Source: Planktosalinus lacus (GTDB lineage Bacteria; Bacteroidota; Bacteroidia; Flavobacteriales; Flavobacteriaceae). From it: a stretch of DNA of 64,000 nucleotides. The translations under genes and the position numbers were made by a program. The stretch lies in the NCBI RefSeq assembly GCF_014640155.1, contig NZ_BMGK01000002.1, forward strand, positions 134,589 to 198,588, given 5' to 3'. The notes beneath the pieces were generated by a model that saw nothing but the letters and a program-made list of their open reading frames with translations, was not told the origin of the DNA and did no database searches. How positions within the stretch are numbered: the first letter of the stretch is position 1; every line of letters begins with the position of its first letter. This document shows, piece after piece, positions 43,564 through 53,084 of the stretch.

Positions 43564-44683
43564 ATTGGTTTAATACATTTATAACTTTATCAACATCTAA
43601 TTCATAATAAAATGGTAGCCTAAGTAGCCTATCAGTAAAATAAGTGCTATTGCACAAATCCCTTCTTCCATGGATTTCCTTGTAGAAAGGACTGGAATGT
43701 AAACTAACATAATGCGTTACAGCTAATATTTTATTTTTTTTTAAATGTTCTATTAATGAAGCTCGTTGTTTTAAGGAAGCACATTCCAAATAAAACATAT
43801 GAGCATTATTTGTTGCATATTTAGGGATTTTGGGTGTTTTGATATTAAGAGGTTTCACCCATTCTTTCAAATTTTCAAAATAAGTGTTCCAAATTTTCAA
43901 TCTTCTTTTTTGTATTTCTTCCAAATTCTCGATTTGTGCCCATAGAAATGCAGCAATAATCTCAGAGGGCAAAAAAGATGAGCCAATATCCACCCATTCA
44001 TATTTATTAATTTCACCTCTAAAAAATTTTGCCCTATTTGTTCCTTTCTCCCAAATAACTTCAGATCTTTCTATGAATCGTTCATCATTAATGACAAGCA
44101 TTCCACCTTCACCCGAAATTATATTTTTTGTTTCATGAAATGAAAAGGCGGCTAAATGACCTATGGAGCCTAATGCTCTTTTTTTTCCATCCTTTCCAGT
44201 ATAAAAACTATCAATAGCTTGTGCAGCATCTTCAATTACAACAAGGTTATATTTTTCTGCAAGTTCCATTATACAATCCATGTCACAGGCAACACCTGCA
44301 TAATGCACAGCAACAATAGCTTTCGTTTTTGATGTTATCAATCCCTCTATCATATTTGAATCCATATTCGGATGATCTCTATACGAATCCACAAAAACAA
44401 TTTTTGCACCCACTCTAATGAAGGCCAAAGCAGAAGAAACAAAAGTAAAGCTAGGTACAATTACCTCATCACCGGGTTGAATGTTTGATAATATTGCACA
44501 CATTTCAAGTGCATCTGTACAAGATGTTGTAAGCAGCACTTTTTTAAAACCATATTTTTCTTCAAAAAATAAATGGCATTTTTTTGTAAAAAAGCCATTT
44601 CCAGACAACTTACCAAACTTAATTGCTTGTTCTATATATACCAATTCACTTCCTGAAAGGTATGGTTTATTAAATGGTATCAT
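43553..44683 (-). CDS. rffA: dTDP-4-amino-4,6-dideoxygalactose transaminase (WecE/RffA type)
   Basis: A PLP-dependent aminotransferase of 376 residues that turns dTDP-4-keto-6-deoxyglucose into dTDP-Fuc4N. The PLP lysine is Lys 186 in SFHETKNIISGEGG, and IEDAAQAID precedes it. MIPFNKPYLSGSELVYIEQA is the classic WecE start. The start is set at 44683, where ATGA overlaps the stop of the acetyltransferase upstream; the longer frame would need TTG. The genes for dTDP-4-keto-6-deoxyglucose (rmlA, rmlB) are not in the window. Confidence 0.9.
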   Translation of the reverse strand: MIPFNKPYLSGSELVYIEQAIKFGKLSGNGFFTKKCHLFFEEKYGFKKVLLTTSCTDALEMCAILSNIQPGDEVIVPSFTFVSSALAFIRVGAKIVFVDSYRDHPNMDSNMIEGLITSKTKAIVAVHYAGVACDMDCIMELAEKYNLVVIEDAAQAIDSFYTGKDGKKRALGSIGHLAAFSFHETKNIISGEGGMLVINDERFIERSEVIWEKGTNRAKFFRGEINKYEWVDIGSSFLPSEIIAAFLWAQIENLEEIQKRRLKIWNTYFENLKEWVKPLNIKTPKIPKYATNNAHMFYLECASLKQRASLIEHLKKNKILAVTHYVSLHSSPFYKEIHGRRDLCNSTYFTDRLLRLPFYYELDVDKVINVLNQYEE

Positions 44684-45366
44684 TTTTTCCAAAAATGTTT
44701 AATAATAGTTTTTTTCTCAATAAAATAACCACATTTTAAATAAAATTCACACGCTAATTGATTCCTTGATTGAGTCGTAACCTTTAGAATTTTAATGTTT
44801 TTACTTAGTGCTTCATTTTCAACACTATTCATCAACATTTTTCCAAAACCCTTCCCTTGATATTCTGGATTAATAGCTATAAGGCCAATTTGAGCATATT
44901 CTTTAAAAATCTTGTAAGCAGCAAACCCTAGAATAGTTTTGTCTTTACTAATTAAAAGAATGTCATCAGCTATTTCTTTACTTAAAGAATTATCGACCCA
45001 AGTCCTGTAAAGTTTTTTAAATTCAATTTCTTGAAACTTATTATCTAATTTAAACCGGCTATAGACTCCACTTTGGTATGCTAGTTCATATACTTTTTCT
45101 AATTCAAAATTAATGTCACGTGCAGAAAAAACATAATTATTTTTTAATTGAATTCTTTTTTTTATTTCCTTCACAAAAAGAACTTTAATTTCATCATATG
45201 ATTTTTCAAAACCATCAATCTCTACATCAAATTTTTCTTTTTGTTTTACATATATCAAATCATAAGATCCATCAATAGATATTAGCTCTTTTTTGGTCGT
45301 ATATAATATTTCGCCAATTTTTTTATTAAAAAAATCAGAATCCCAATTTAAAAATTTTACAGTCAT
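44680..45366 (-). CDS. dTDP-fucosamine acetyltransferase-like GNAT protein (WecD/RffC type)
   Basis: A 228-residue GNAT acetyltransferase. The N-terminal LNWDSDFFNKKIGEI is typical of WecD, and the acetyl-CoA site is GLIAINPEYQGKGFGKML (~165-182). WecD acetylates dTDP-Fuc4N, the product of the next gene, which overlaps it, so the pair should make dTDP-Fuc4NAc. Confidence 0.85.
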   Translation of the reverse strand: MTVKFLNWDSDFFNKKIGEILYTTKKELISIDGSYDLIYVKQKEKFDVEIDGFEKSYDEIKVLFVKEIKKRIQLKNNYVFSARDINFELEKVYELAYQSGVYSRFKLDNKFQEIEFKKLYRTWVDNSLSKEIADDILLISKDKTILGFAAYKIFKEYAQIGLIAINPEYQGKGFGKMLMNSVENEALSKNIKILKVTTQSRNQLACEFYLKCGYFIEKKTIIKHFWKK

Positions 45367-46289
45367 AATATTTCATCAATTATGTAAATTGGCCTCCGTT
45401 TAGTCTGGTCAAATATTTTTCCAATATATAAACCACAAACACCAATAATTGTAATCATCACTCCGGAAAGAAACCAAATGGAAATAATAAGCGAGCTGTA
45501 ACCAAGAACTAAGATTTGATTCGTCAATGCCAAATATAAATGATATAAACCCACTAGAAATGAAATGAAAGAAATACTGAGCCCTAACTTCACAAATATT
45601 TTAAGTGGTTTATTTGAATATGATATAATGACATTAAAAGCTAGTTTGACTAGTTTTTTATAACTATAATTTGATTTGCCTTCAGTTCGTGAAGCGTGTT
45701 CAACCTCAACAGCAGTGGAATTATAACCAACGAGTTTAACGAAAAGCGGAAAAAATTGTATATAATCTGAGATTTGTAATATAGACTGAATTACTTTTTT
45801 GTTATAGATGCCAAAATTAGCTACTTCATTATCATATCGAGTATTTGTGAAGTAACTAAATATTTTTGAAAACAAAAAGGAAGAAAACTTTTTTATTATA
45901 CTATCATTTCTAAATTTTCTTTTTGCTAATACAATATCATAACCTTCTTTAGTTTTATTATAAAGTTTCAAAACTTCCATTGGTTGATCTTGCAAATCGC
46001 AATCTAAAACAACAACCCACTCTCCTTTTGACTGAGATAAACCCGCTAAAATTGCCGGATGTTGACCAAAATTTTTACTTAATCGAAAACTTCTAACTTC
46101 ACTATGGGTTGAAGATAGCCTTTGTAATACCTCCCAACTTTTGTCTGTGCTTCTATCATCTACAAAGATTATTTCATAGGTTTCACCTATATCTTTCATA
46201 ACTCTTTGAATCTCAAAAAGTAACTTGTCTAATGATTTTTCTGCTTGATATACCGGGCTTACAAAAGAAATTTTTGGATTTATTTCCAT
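45363..46289 (-). CDS. glycosyltransferase family 2 with C-terminal membrane helices
   Basis: A 308-residue protein like DPM1/GtrB/ArnC. The GT-A domain has VSPVYQAEKSLDKLL, VDDRSTD and a catalytic DCDLQD (DxD) near 96-101. Two membrane helices (~233-257, 267-290) follow. These enzymes load a sugar on undecaprenyl phosphate on the cytosolic side, which could feed the GT-C-like protein two genes downstream. Confidence 0.88.
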   Translation of the reverse strand: MEINPKISFVSPVYQAEKSLDKLLFEIQRVMKDIGETYEIIFVDDRSTDKSWEVLQRLSSTHSEVRSFRLSKNFGQHPAILAGLSQSKGEWVVVLDCDLQDQPMEVLKLYNKTKEGYDIVLAKRKFRNDSIIKKFSSFLFSKIFSYFTNTRYDNEVANFGIYNKKVIQSILQISDYIQFFPLFVKLVGYNSTAVEVEHASRTEGKSNYSYKKLVKLAFNVIISYSNKPLKIFVKLGLSISFISFLVGLYHLYLALTNQILVLGYSSLIISIWFLSGVMITIIGVCGLYIGKIFDQTKRRPIYIIDEIL

Positions 46290-46378
46290 TAGCTATTATA
46301 AATTAAAAAAATACATTTCTATAAAATTAAATTAACTTCTAGCCAAATCAATATTGGAATGAAAGTAATAATTAATTT

Positions 46379-47089
46379 TCATTTTAGACTCTCATTAATT
46401 AAATCCTCAGCCCGCTCCCAGTCAGCCAAAGTATCAAGATTCACATACCGCTTTCCTTTTGAAACCACATACCCTATGCTGTTTCCATACAAAGAGTTTT
46501 GTTGAAGGATCACATCAGTTTTTGTCAAATAGATACTCCCGTCCCGGAAATAGGCCTTGGGTAACTCCTGCCGTCTTTTGATGATGTCCCGGTCGCCGGT
46601 AGCACTATGCAAACAGCCTTCCTCATCGGCCTCAAACACCCAATGCGGATTGTATTCCGCCGGCACTTCCCTGACACTTACAAGGGAATCAACACCCCGG
46701 TTGATGAACTGCTGAAGGGCCTCGTCGATGCTCCCTTTTTCCCGAAAGGGCGTGGTGGGCTGCAACAAGCACACTGCATCAAAAAATTCACCCTTTTCCT
46801 TAAAAAATGCCAAGGCGTGTTGCACCACTTCCAGCGAACCCGAATTGTCTATTGCCAGCTGTGCGGGTCGAACAAACGGAACCTCCACCCCAAGCGATTT
46901 TGCCACCTCAATGATTGCGGTATCCTCAGAAGAAAGGATCACCCGCGACAATAAGCTGCTTTCCCGGACCGCTTCAACCGTATACTGCAAGAGCGGTTTG
47001 CCTCCCAGCAATTTGATGTTTTTACCAGGGATACCTTTGCTTCCGCCTCGGGCGGGAATAACAGCAAGGATGTTGGGTTTTTGGTTCAA
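46379..47089 (-). CDS. acylneuraminate cytidylyltransferase (NeuA type)
   Basis: A 236-residue nucleotidyltransferase that would activate a nonulosonic (sialic-like) acid as its CMP sugar. The start ILAVIPARGGSKGIPGKNIK carries the CTP-binding signature, and later LLQPTTPFR and DGSIYLT are family marks. It pairs with the NeuC-like gene 67 nt upstream. The actual sugar (neuraminic, legionaminic or other) is not evident. Base composition is visibly more GC-rich than its neighbours. Confidence 0.88.
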   Translation of the reverse strand: MNQKPNILAVIPARGGSKGIPGKNIKLLGGKPLLQYTVEAVRESSLLSRVILSSEDTAIIEVAKSLGVEVPFVRPAQLAIDNSGSLEVVQHALAFFKEKGEFFDAVCLLQPTTPFREKGSIDEALQQFINRGVDSLVSVREVPAEYNPHWVFEADEEGCLHSATGDRDIIKRRQELPKAYFRDGSIYLTKTDVILQQNSLYGNSIGYVVSKGKRYVNLDTLADWERAEDLINESLK

Positions 47090-47156
47090 TGTTTAATTTT
47101 TAATGTTGTCAATTATTTAATTTTTGGAATATGGTGATTATCTTTTGAAATTTCCT

Positions 47157-48314
47157 TTAATAAACAATCGTCTTATGAAACCGCAATGGCAAGGAACTGA
47201 GCAGTGCTGCGATTGATTTTCCTGCATCACCGATGCCGTAAATATCTGAACTGTTTAAGCGACCGTTTTGAAAATGGTTTTCAACAGCAGCTTTGATGGC
47301 TTCTTTGTCATATGTCACATCCACTACATTGCCACCCTGTTGTCGGCGGTGCTGCCGGGTGCCGATATTGATTACTGGTACACCCAGAAAAGCACATTCC
47401 CGAATGCCCACACTGCTGTTACCCACCAGCCCTTTGCTGTGATAGAGTAATTCAAGAAAATCAGAGCTTTCCATATTTTTAAAGAAATGAACGTGTTCCA
47501 GTGCGTGATGTTCCCGGAAAGCGCGGATACCGGTGGACGTACCGTCTGCCCCAGCATCTACATTGGGCCAGAACCAAAGCGTGGGAATTTTCAGATGGTT
47601 TATGGCTTGTAAACTCGCTTCAACCTGCTTTCTCGAAAGCGCATACTCATGGGTGACCGGGTGCTGCATCACTACTATATAGCCGTTTTCTAAAGCAGGC
47701 TGTGCGCCCACACCGCCATATTTTTTATATGGATTAAACGAAAGGCCCTTGCTTTGCAGTACCGGCGCAGCAAGGTCTATGGATGGGCACCCCGTATTAA
47801 AAACCATCCCAGCATCCTCGCCTAGTTTGAGTACACGTTTCTCGGCATCTTCAGAGGCCACAAAATGGTAATCGGCCAATTTAGTGATGGCGTGACGCAC
47901 TTTTTCATCGATGTTTCCGGTGACCTCGCCTCCTTGAATGTGTGCCAATGGAATATTCATATAAGATGCACAAATGGCTGTCGCCATGGTTTCAAAACGA
48001 TCGGCTACTGTGACCACAATATCAGGACTCAGATTGTCAAAAACGGTAGACAATTCAAGAATACCAATCCCGGTTGTTTTAGCGGCAGCAGTCAGGTTTT
48101 CACCTTCCAGTACATTAAATACCCTGGCATCAATGTTAAACCCATCTTGTTCGATGTAATTGACAGCTGATCCATAGCGATCCAGTAAGGCAGAAGCCGC
48201 AACAATAAGCTGCAACCGAAGGTTAGGATGGGCTTCAATAGCGGTTAAAACAGATTTTACCCTACTATAAGATGGACGGGCGGTAATCACTACAGCAATA
48301 TTTCTTTTAGACAT
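47157..48314 (-). CDS. neuC: hydrolysing UDP-N-acetylglucosamine 2-epimerase (NeuC type)
   Basis: A 385-residue enzyme that releases ManNAc (or a diacetyl analogue) from its UDP sugar, the first step to a nonulosonic acid. It shows VITARPSYSRVKSVL at the start, DRFETMATA, PLAHIQGGEVTGNIDEKVRH and GNSSVGIRECAFLGVPVINI. It is followed by the NeuA-like gene, but no synthase (neuB) is in this window. GC content matches neuA and differs from the AT-rich flanks. Confidence 0.88.
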   Translation of the reverse strand: MSKRNIAVVITARPSYSRVKSVLTAIEAHPNLRLQLIVAASALLDRYGSAVNYIEQDGFNIDARVFNVLEGENLTAAAKTTGIGILELSTVFDNLSPDIVVTVADRFETMATAICASYMNIPLAHIQGGEVTGNIDEKVRHAITKLADYHFVASEDAEKRVLKLGEDAGMVFNTGCPSIDLAAPVLQSKGLSFNPYKKYGGVGAQPALENGYIVVMQHPVTHEYALSRKQVEASLQAINHLKIPTLWFWPNVDAGADGTSTGIRAFREHHALEHVHFFKNMESSDFLELLYHSKGLVGNSSVGIRECAFLGVPVINIGTRQHRRQQGGNVVDVTYDKEAIKAAVENHFQNGRLNSSDIYGIGDAGKSIAALLSSLPLRFHKTIVY

Positions 48315-48691
48315 AAGGAGGTATCTTATAGCGATAAAAATAAAACATTCCTATTGAGGAACGGACACTAAGACCTTTTTTTTTGTAAAAATGTCTTAAC
48401 AATCAGTTTAAACTTGATTTGATCTCCAAAAGTTAATTTTAAAAAAAGAAAATAACAAATTCAATAAATTGTACAGTGAACATAGTTGATCTAGGTATAG
48501 AAATAAGAATACAATTGCTAATGAAAATGATGTCAACAATTTGAATGCTCTTAGAAGTAGTAGAATCGATTCTAAAAATAAGAATTCTTCAGAAGTCCTC
48601 AACTACAATGAAGTGGGATGTTTAGATTAGAATAAAACATCTTTTAGGGTTTTGAATAAAATATGTCTTTAAAGAGAATAGGAGGGTATAA
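48315..48691. other. AT-rich gap without recognisable gene
   Basis: The 377-nt interval between neuC and the acyltransferase contains only low-complexity ORFs; a 64-codon minus-strand frame is Leu/Phe-rich and not convincing. The base composition changes sharply at its neuC side. It may be a recombination joint or the remains of a lost gene. Confidence 0.45.
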
Positions 48692-49327
48692 TTAATTTAT
48701 TTCTGTTTTATTAAGATTTTTAAAAAACAAAGGTTTAATCTTTTCAAGTTCAGTATTTGACATATCCCACCATGACAATTTTTCTATTTCCTCAATCGTA
48801 GAGTCTTTAAAACGCATTTTTATTATTTTAGCAGGCACCCCTGCTACTATTGAATACTTAGGAACATCCTTTGTCACAACTGACCCCGCTGCAATCACGG
48901 CACCATTTCCAATTGAAACTCCTCCCAGAACACTGACATTTTGACCAACCCAAACATCGTTGCCAATAATCGTTTTTTTATTTGTTTTGAGTTTTAATAA
49001 TTCACCGTTAAATAGCTGTTTATTCACATAAATAGATAAATATTCAGTGGGATGGTTAGTTGTTATTATACTTAAATAGGGTCCTAGCTGACAATATTTT
49101 CCAATTGTTACTTTACCATGAATTGTCGAATTATAACCTAAGGTAGAATTTTTTCCAATTTTTATTTGACCACTGAAATTACAATTATTAGCAACTAAAT
49201 TACCACCTTCAAACTTGACGTTTTGAAGCCCTTTTACCAACCCGTTAACTTTAACTTTACCTTTTTGTTCAAAACGATTATAATTAAGAACCTTTTCAAT
49301 AATTTTAAATATCAATTTCCTGATCAT
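48692..49327 (-). CDS. hexapeptide-repeat O-acetyltransferase
   Basis: A 211-residue left-handed beta-helix acyltransferase of the WbbJ/CatB-like type. Hexapeptide runs ([39 protein letters not shown]) are followed by [20 protein letters not shown] and a [10 protein letters not shown] tail. A His in TTNHPTEY fits the catalytic position. It likely acetylates a sugar residue of the polysaccharide. It lies 3 nt after the sulfotransferase. Confidence 0.88.
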   Translation of the reverse strand: MIRKLIFKIIEKVLNYNRFEQKGKVKVNGLVKGLQNVKFEGGNLVANNCNFSGQIKIGKNSTLGYNSTIHGKVTIGKYCQLGPYLSIITTNHPTEYLSIYVNKQLFNGELLKLKTNKKTIIGNDVWVGQNVSVLGGVSIGNGAVIAAGSVVTKDVPKYSIVAGVPAKIIKMRFKDSTIEEIEKLSWWDMSNTELEKIKPLFFKNLNKTEIN

Positions 49328-49330
49328 AAT

Positions 49331-50233
49331 CTAAAACTTATTATAAAACCTTTCATAAATTGGGCTGGTTAATTTAGCAATTCGCTGTTGTTCCTCTTGG
49401 CTTAAGTTTTTTTTCCATTTAATTGCATTTGTTAGTGAATCTCTAAAATGCTTACCATGATCTTTTGCCTTTGTTGATTTCTGAATATAATCTTTCACTT
49501 GATTAGTAAAAGGTAATTCTAAATATTCAAATAACTTTTGAAATTCTATAATTGGATTTAAAGATAAAGTTTCATGGGTAATAAAGTACCATTCAGGGTT
49601 TTTTTCCTGATATATACCAACCTGTGCATAAATGATTTTCCATAGTAAAGCAGCATTGTCAACTATATCTTTCTCTTTTATATCTTTTTGATATTGAATC
49701 ACCTCGTCTTTAAGACTTTCCAATCCATCACTAAAAAAAATTGGTTGTCTAAGAAAGTCATCAAAATCAAACCACCAGTTTTTATCTTTTATACTTAATG
49801 CAAAAGCGGCAGGGTGCCTAATAAGAATAACAGGGTTTAAATCAAACTCTTTGACCAACCAAGGAACTGAAAAAACAGCTATAGGGTCTTTTATCATTTT
49901 TATTGGCCTCCAAGCTCTACGTAATCTTTTTTTATTTGAAATTAAAATACTATGCCCTTCATAACTTTTGTAAGAATTAGTTATTAAATAAAAGAAATTA
50001 GTATTCAAGTAATATTTAATCAGTTTTCTTACTTTAATTTGAAGTCCTATTTCACTTCTTTCAGTAACCTTTGGAAACCAATAGTCTAGATCAATTATTT
50101 TATATCTATTAATTCTGTTAAGGTTAAAAGGTTCAATAATATTGTCCACCTTAGGGTGGGCGCCTATTACATTCCCTACCCAAGTTGACCCTGAACGGGT
50201 TGCGCCGGTGATTAAAATATTCTTTCCTTTCAT
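49331..50233 (-). CDS. sulfotransferase
   Basis: A 300-residue PAPS-dependent sulfotransferase. The 5' phosphosulfate loop is TGATRSGSTWVG (~9-20), and the 3' phosphate motif lies near PVILIRHPAAFALSIKD (~134-150). It would put sulfate on a sugar, consistent with the sulfated polysaccharides of marine bacteria. It overlaps the GT2 gene upstream by four bases. Confidence 0.88.
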   Translation of the reverse strand: MKGKNILITGATRSGSTWVGNVIGAHPKVDNIIEPFNLNRINRYKIIDLDYWFPKVTERSEIGLQIKVRKLIKYYLNTNFFYLITNSYKSYEGHSILISNKKRLRRAWRPIKMIKDPIAVFSVPWLVKEFDLNPVILIRHPAAFALSIKDKNWWFDFDDFLRQPIFFSDGLESLKDEVIQYQKDIKEKDIVDNAALLWKIIYAQVGIYQEKNPEWYFITHETLSLNPIIEFQKLFEYLELPFTNQVKDYIQKSTKAKDHGKHFRDSLTNAIKWKKNLSQEEQQRIAKLTSPIYERFYNKF

Positions 50234-51234
50234 TTTTCTTTTTTTAAACCTAAAAAATCAAATAATACTGGCCTTACAAACTTGTTCAAAAGCAATCTGT
50301 TAACAATAAAATGCTTTATAAAATAAGGTATTTGAATTCGTTTAGAATTTGGAATTTTTAATTCTTCTTTTTCAGAACTCTGTATCTTTAAAAATTCCTT
50401 TTCAATCCAATTCTCCGGTATATTACCAATATGATAAGCATAATTACCTACCGTTGCTAATCGCCACAACCCTGCTTTTTCTAAAGGTTGATCTATATAA
50501 TCCCTGTCTGCAGAAGCTGCATAAGCTAATTTGCTTTTTTGATTAGGAGTGTGTTTAAAAACCTCTTTTCGAAGAGTGGATACAAAATGACCACATCCCA
50601 CAATTGCTGAAAACCCTTTTCTTGAGACTGTCAATTGGTTCTCAAGAAACTGTTTATTCTTATACATAGAGCTTTGTCTTCCAATACTATTAGCAAACTG
50701 TAACATCTCTTCTTGATCACAAAGTGATTGAAATTTTAAATTTCCTTTTAATAATGCATCAAAAATAGTATTTGAAGTGTGGGTCATAAATAAAGTTCCG
50801 TGTGGAACGGGTGAAACCATACCGGCTTCCGGGAAATTGACAAAAACTTTTTCGACTTCCTGAATCCAACCGTCCTTAAACAAAACATCCCCATCTGTGA
50901 TAGTAATTAAATCCTCTGAAGTTGTTTTAGCTATGGATATAACCGCATCAATTTTACCTATATTGGATTTAAAATGAATTAATTGATCAATTTTTCCTTT
51001 AGTATACAGCTCTTGTAAATAAGTAGTTATTTCTCTACAGCTTCCATTATTTACTACCGTTATAGCACTTTTTGCGTGAATTGTTTTTAAGAGAGACTCT
51101 ATACATAGCTTTGTGAAATTTAAACCAAATTTGAAGTAATCATTTAAATGTGGCACATATATAGGCACAATTATGCGATGATAAAATTTATCTTGAATGT
51201 GTTTTCCTTTCTCCGGATTTGAACCAACTCTCAT
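50230..51234 (-). CDS. glycosyltransferase family 2
   Basis: A 334-residue GT-A enzyme. It has IIVPIYVPHLNDYFKF, VVNNGSC and an ITDGDVLF DxD motif near 112-118, then a conserved loop GMVSPVPHG. It ends in a basic, hydrophobic tail. The start follows a 180-nt gap with no clear gene. Confidence 0.8.
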   Translation of the reverse strand: MRVGSNPEKGKHIQDKFYHRIIVPIYVPHLNDYFKFGLNFTKLCIESLLKTIHAKSAITVVNNGSCREITTYLQELYTKGKIDQLIHFKSNIGKIDAVISIAKTTSEDLITITDGDVLFKDGWIQEVEKVFVNFPEAGMVSPVPHGTLFMTHTSNTIFDALLKGNLKFQSLCDQEEMLQFANSIGRQSSMYKNKQFLENQLTVSRKGFSAIVGCGHFVSTLRKEVFKHTPNQKSKLAYAASADRDYIDQPLEKAGLWRLATVGNYAYHIGNIPENWIEKEFLKIQSSEKEELKIPNSKRIQIPYFIKHFIVNRLLLNKFVRPVLFDFLGLKKEK

Positions 51235-51414
51235 AATTATGAATTTCTAAAATATTTTTTTAATGAATTCCGGTCTAAAATTAAAAAATTGAAAAATAAC
51301 CAGCTTATACTGATGGTCAATTTATAATTTCTCAGAGGTATATACAGCAAGATTAAAGAAATAAAATATATTTTAAAGAGGTGTTTAATTTTGAAAATTC
51401 AGATTTGAAAATAT

Positions 51415-52305
51415 TTATTTAAAAAATAATATATAAATTATCATTTTTAAATTGTTTTTTTTAAAAAGCCAAAATATATCTAACTGGAACAATTTTAAAA
51501 CTCCCTTTAAAGGGTATTGTTTTAACAATTTAATTTGACTTTGACAAGTATTATTAAGTAATTGATTATATTGTTTTTTTGTTATTCGATTTTGATTATA
51601 CTGATTGTTTAATATTTTTTTTAGATATAAGGGAAGATTTATATATTTATCATTAGCTGTTGAAATGTTTTGATCATGTTTCCTATATAATGCTAAGGGT
51701 TTATCACAGTAATAAAATTTTGTAATAAATGAGCACCGTGTCCAAAATTCAACATCTTCAAGTGCTGAAGGAATACTTTCATTAAAATAACCGACTTGTT
51801 CAATTACTGATTTTCTTACCAGGGGTGTTGGCATCATCAACGTCCAATTACCCAACATTTTCATAGAAACATCTCCATGTTTTAAATTATATGTGCCTGG
51901 TCTTCCTATTATGATATCTTGCAATTTTCCATTTTCATCTATTACCTGGCAAGGTGAATGTGTTAAACCAAAACTTAAATTTTCTGAAAGGATATTCACT
52001 TGTGTTTCAATCTTGAAAGGCATCCACAAATCATCATCGTCCAGAAATGCTATGAATTTTCCTTTTGCTTTTCTTATACCAGTGTTTCGTGGTTTAGCAG
52101 GTCCACCACTATTAGGTATTTTTATATAGGATACATTGGTATATTGTTTGCAAATTCTTTGATTTTCGTCAGATGATGAACCATCATCAACAACCAAAAT
52201 TTCAATATTTTTATAGGTTTGATCAGCTACACTTTGCAATGCTTGTTTTAAAAATGTACCCCTGTTATAGGTGGGTATAATAACACTTACTAATGGCTGT
52301 ATCAT
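51415..52305 (-). CDS. glycosyltransferase family 2
   Basis: A 296-residue GT-A enzyme. The start SVIIPTYNRGTFLKQALQSV is followed by VDDGSSSDE and AFLDDDDLW (DxD, ~89-97), with the EDVEFWTRC motif later. It is one of several different GT2 genes in a row, which implies a multi-sugar repeat unit. Confidence 0.92.
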   Translation of the reverse strand: MIQPLVSVIIPTYNRGTFLKQALQSVADQTYKNIEILVVDDGSSSDENQRICKQYTNVSYIKIPNSGGPAKPRNTGIRKAKGKFIAFLDDDDLWMPFKIETQVNILSENLSFGLTHSPCQVIDENGKLQDIIIGRPGTYNLKHGDVSMKMLGNWTLMMPTPLVRKSVIEQVGYFNESIPSALEDVEFWTRCSFITKFYYCDKPLALYRKHDQNISTANDKYINLPLYLKKILNNQYNQNRITKKQYNQLLNNTCQSQIKLLKQYPLKGVLKLFQLDIFWLFKKNNLKMIIYILFFK

Positions 52306-52309
52306 GATG

Positions 52310-53080
52310 TTAACCCATTCTTTTTTTTATTCGTTTCCAAATGCCGTGGAATGTGTTCCTGCGACATTTGTCCAGTTGGGCAGTTTGCTTTTTAAGCTGC
52401 TTCATATCATCATAATACAGACCATAAAGCTCTTGAAACATTCGCTCATCTTCAACAAACTTTTTGTTTTTATGAGCAGCATCATTGCTATAACCTGTTA
52501 AATCAAATAAGGTTAACGGGTATTGAATATGTTTAAAAGTAAACCGCCCACTTAAAAAGCATTTCAAATAAAACGCCCGGTCACTCACCATTTTGAAAGA
52601 CTCGTCATAACCACCAATATGTTCAAATACACTTCTATGGAACAAGGTGCTTTGATGGGGCAGCGAAGTCTTCATAAAATAGTAAGGTGTTAAATGGTCC
52701 GGATAGATTTTCTCTCCATGTTCAAACGTATAATCCCCATAGACTATATCACCTTGAAAATCTTTATGATTAATAAAATTATCCAAGGCTGTTTCTGATG
52801 TCAGACAATCACCACTATTTAAAAAAAGAAGGTATTCACCTTTTGCACGGGCAATTCCTTTGTTCATGGCATTAAATATGCCATCATCGGGTTCACTCAC
52901 CCAATAAGTAAACCGGTTTTTATGGTTTTCTATCACTTCCCTGCTTCCATCAGTAGACGCCCCGTCAATAATCAAATATTCATAATCGGTAAAGCTTTGA
53001 CAAAAGACTGAATCCAGGGTTTTTTGCAACCCTTCACGGTTGTTGTAATTTATGGTGATAATAGATAGAATTTTTTTCAT
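52310..53080 (-). CDS. glycosyltransferase family 2 (WcaE-like)
   Basis: A 256-residue GT-A enzyme, start ILSIITINYNNREGLQKTLD, with IDGASTDGS and FLNSGD (the usual S-G-D in place of DxD in this subgroup), plus SEPDDGIFNAMNKGI. This set is typical of colanic-acid-type WcaE and WcaA relatives. It lies directly after fcl and gmd, so fucose may be the sugar transferred. Confidence 0.9.
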   Translation of the reverse strand: MKKILSIITINYNNREGLQKTLDSVFCQSFTDYEYLIIDGASTDGSREVIENHKNRFTYWVSEPDDGIFNAMNKGIARAKGEYLLFLNSGDCLTSETALDNFINHKDFQGDIVYGDYTFEHGEKIYPDHLTPYYFMKTSLPHQSTLFHRSVFEHIGGYDESFKMVSDRAFYLKCFLSGRFTFKHIQYPLTLFDLTGYSNDAAHKNKKFVEDERMFQELYGLYYDDMKQLKKQTAQLDKCRRNTFHGIWKRIKKRMG

Positions 53081-53084
53081 AATA

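Noticed and set aside
51235..51414. Remnant gene in the 180-nt gap
   Set aside because: A minus-strand frame of about 50 codons ends just before the GT2 start, but it has no start codon and is low-complexity Ile/Leu/Phe, so coding is not supported.
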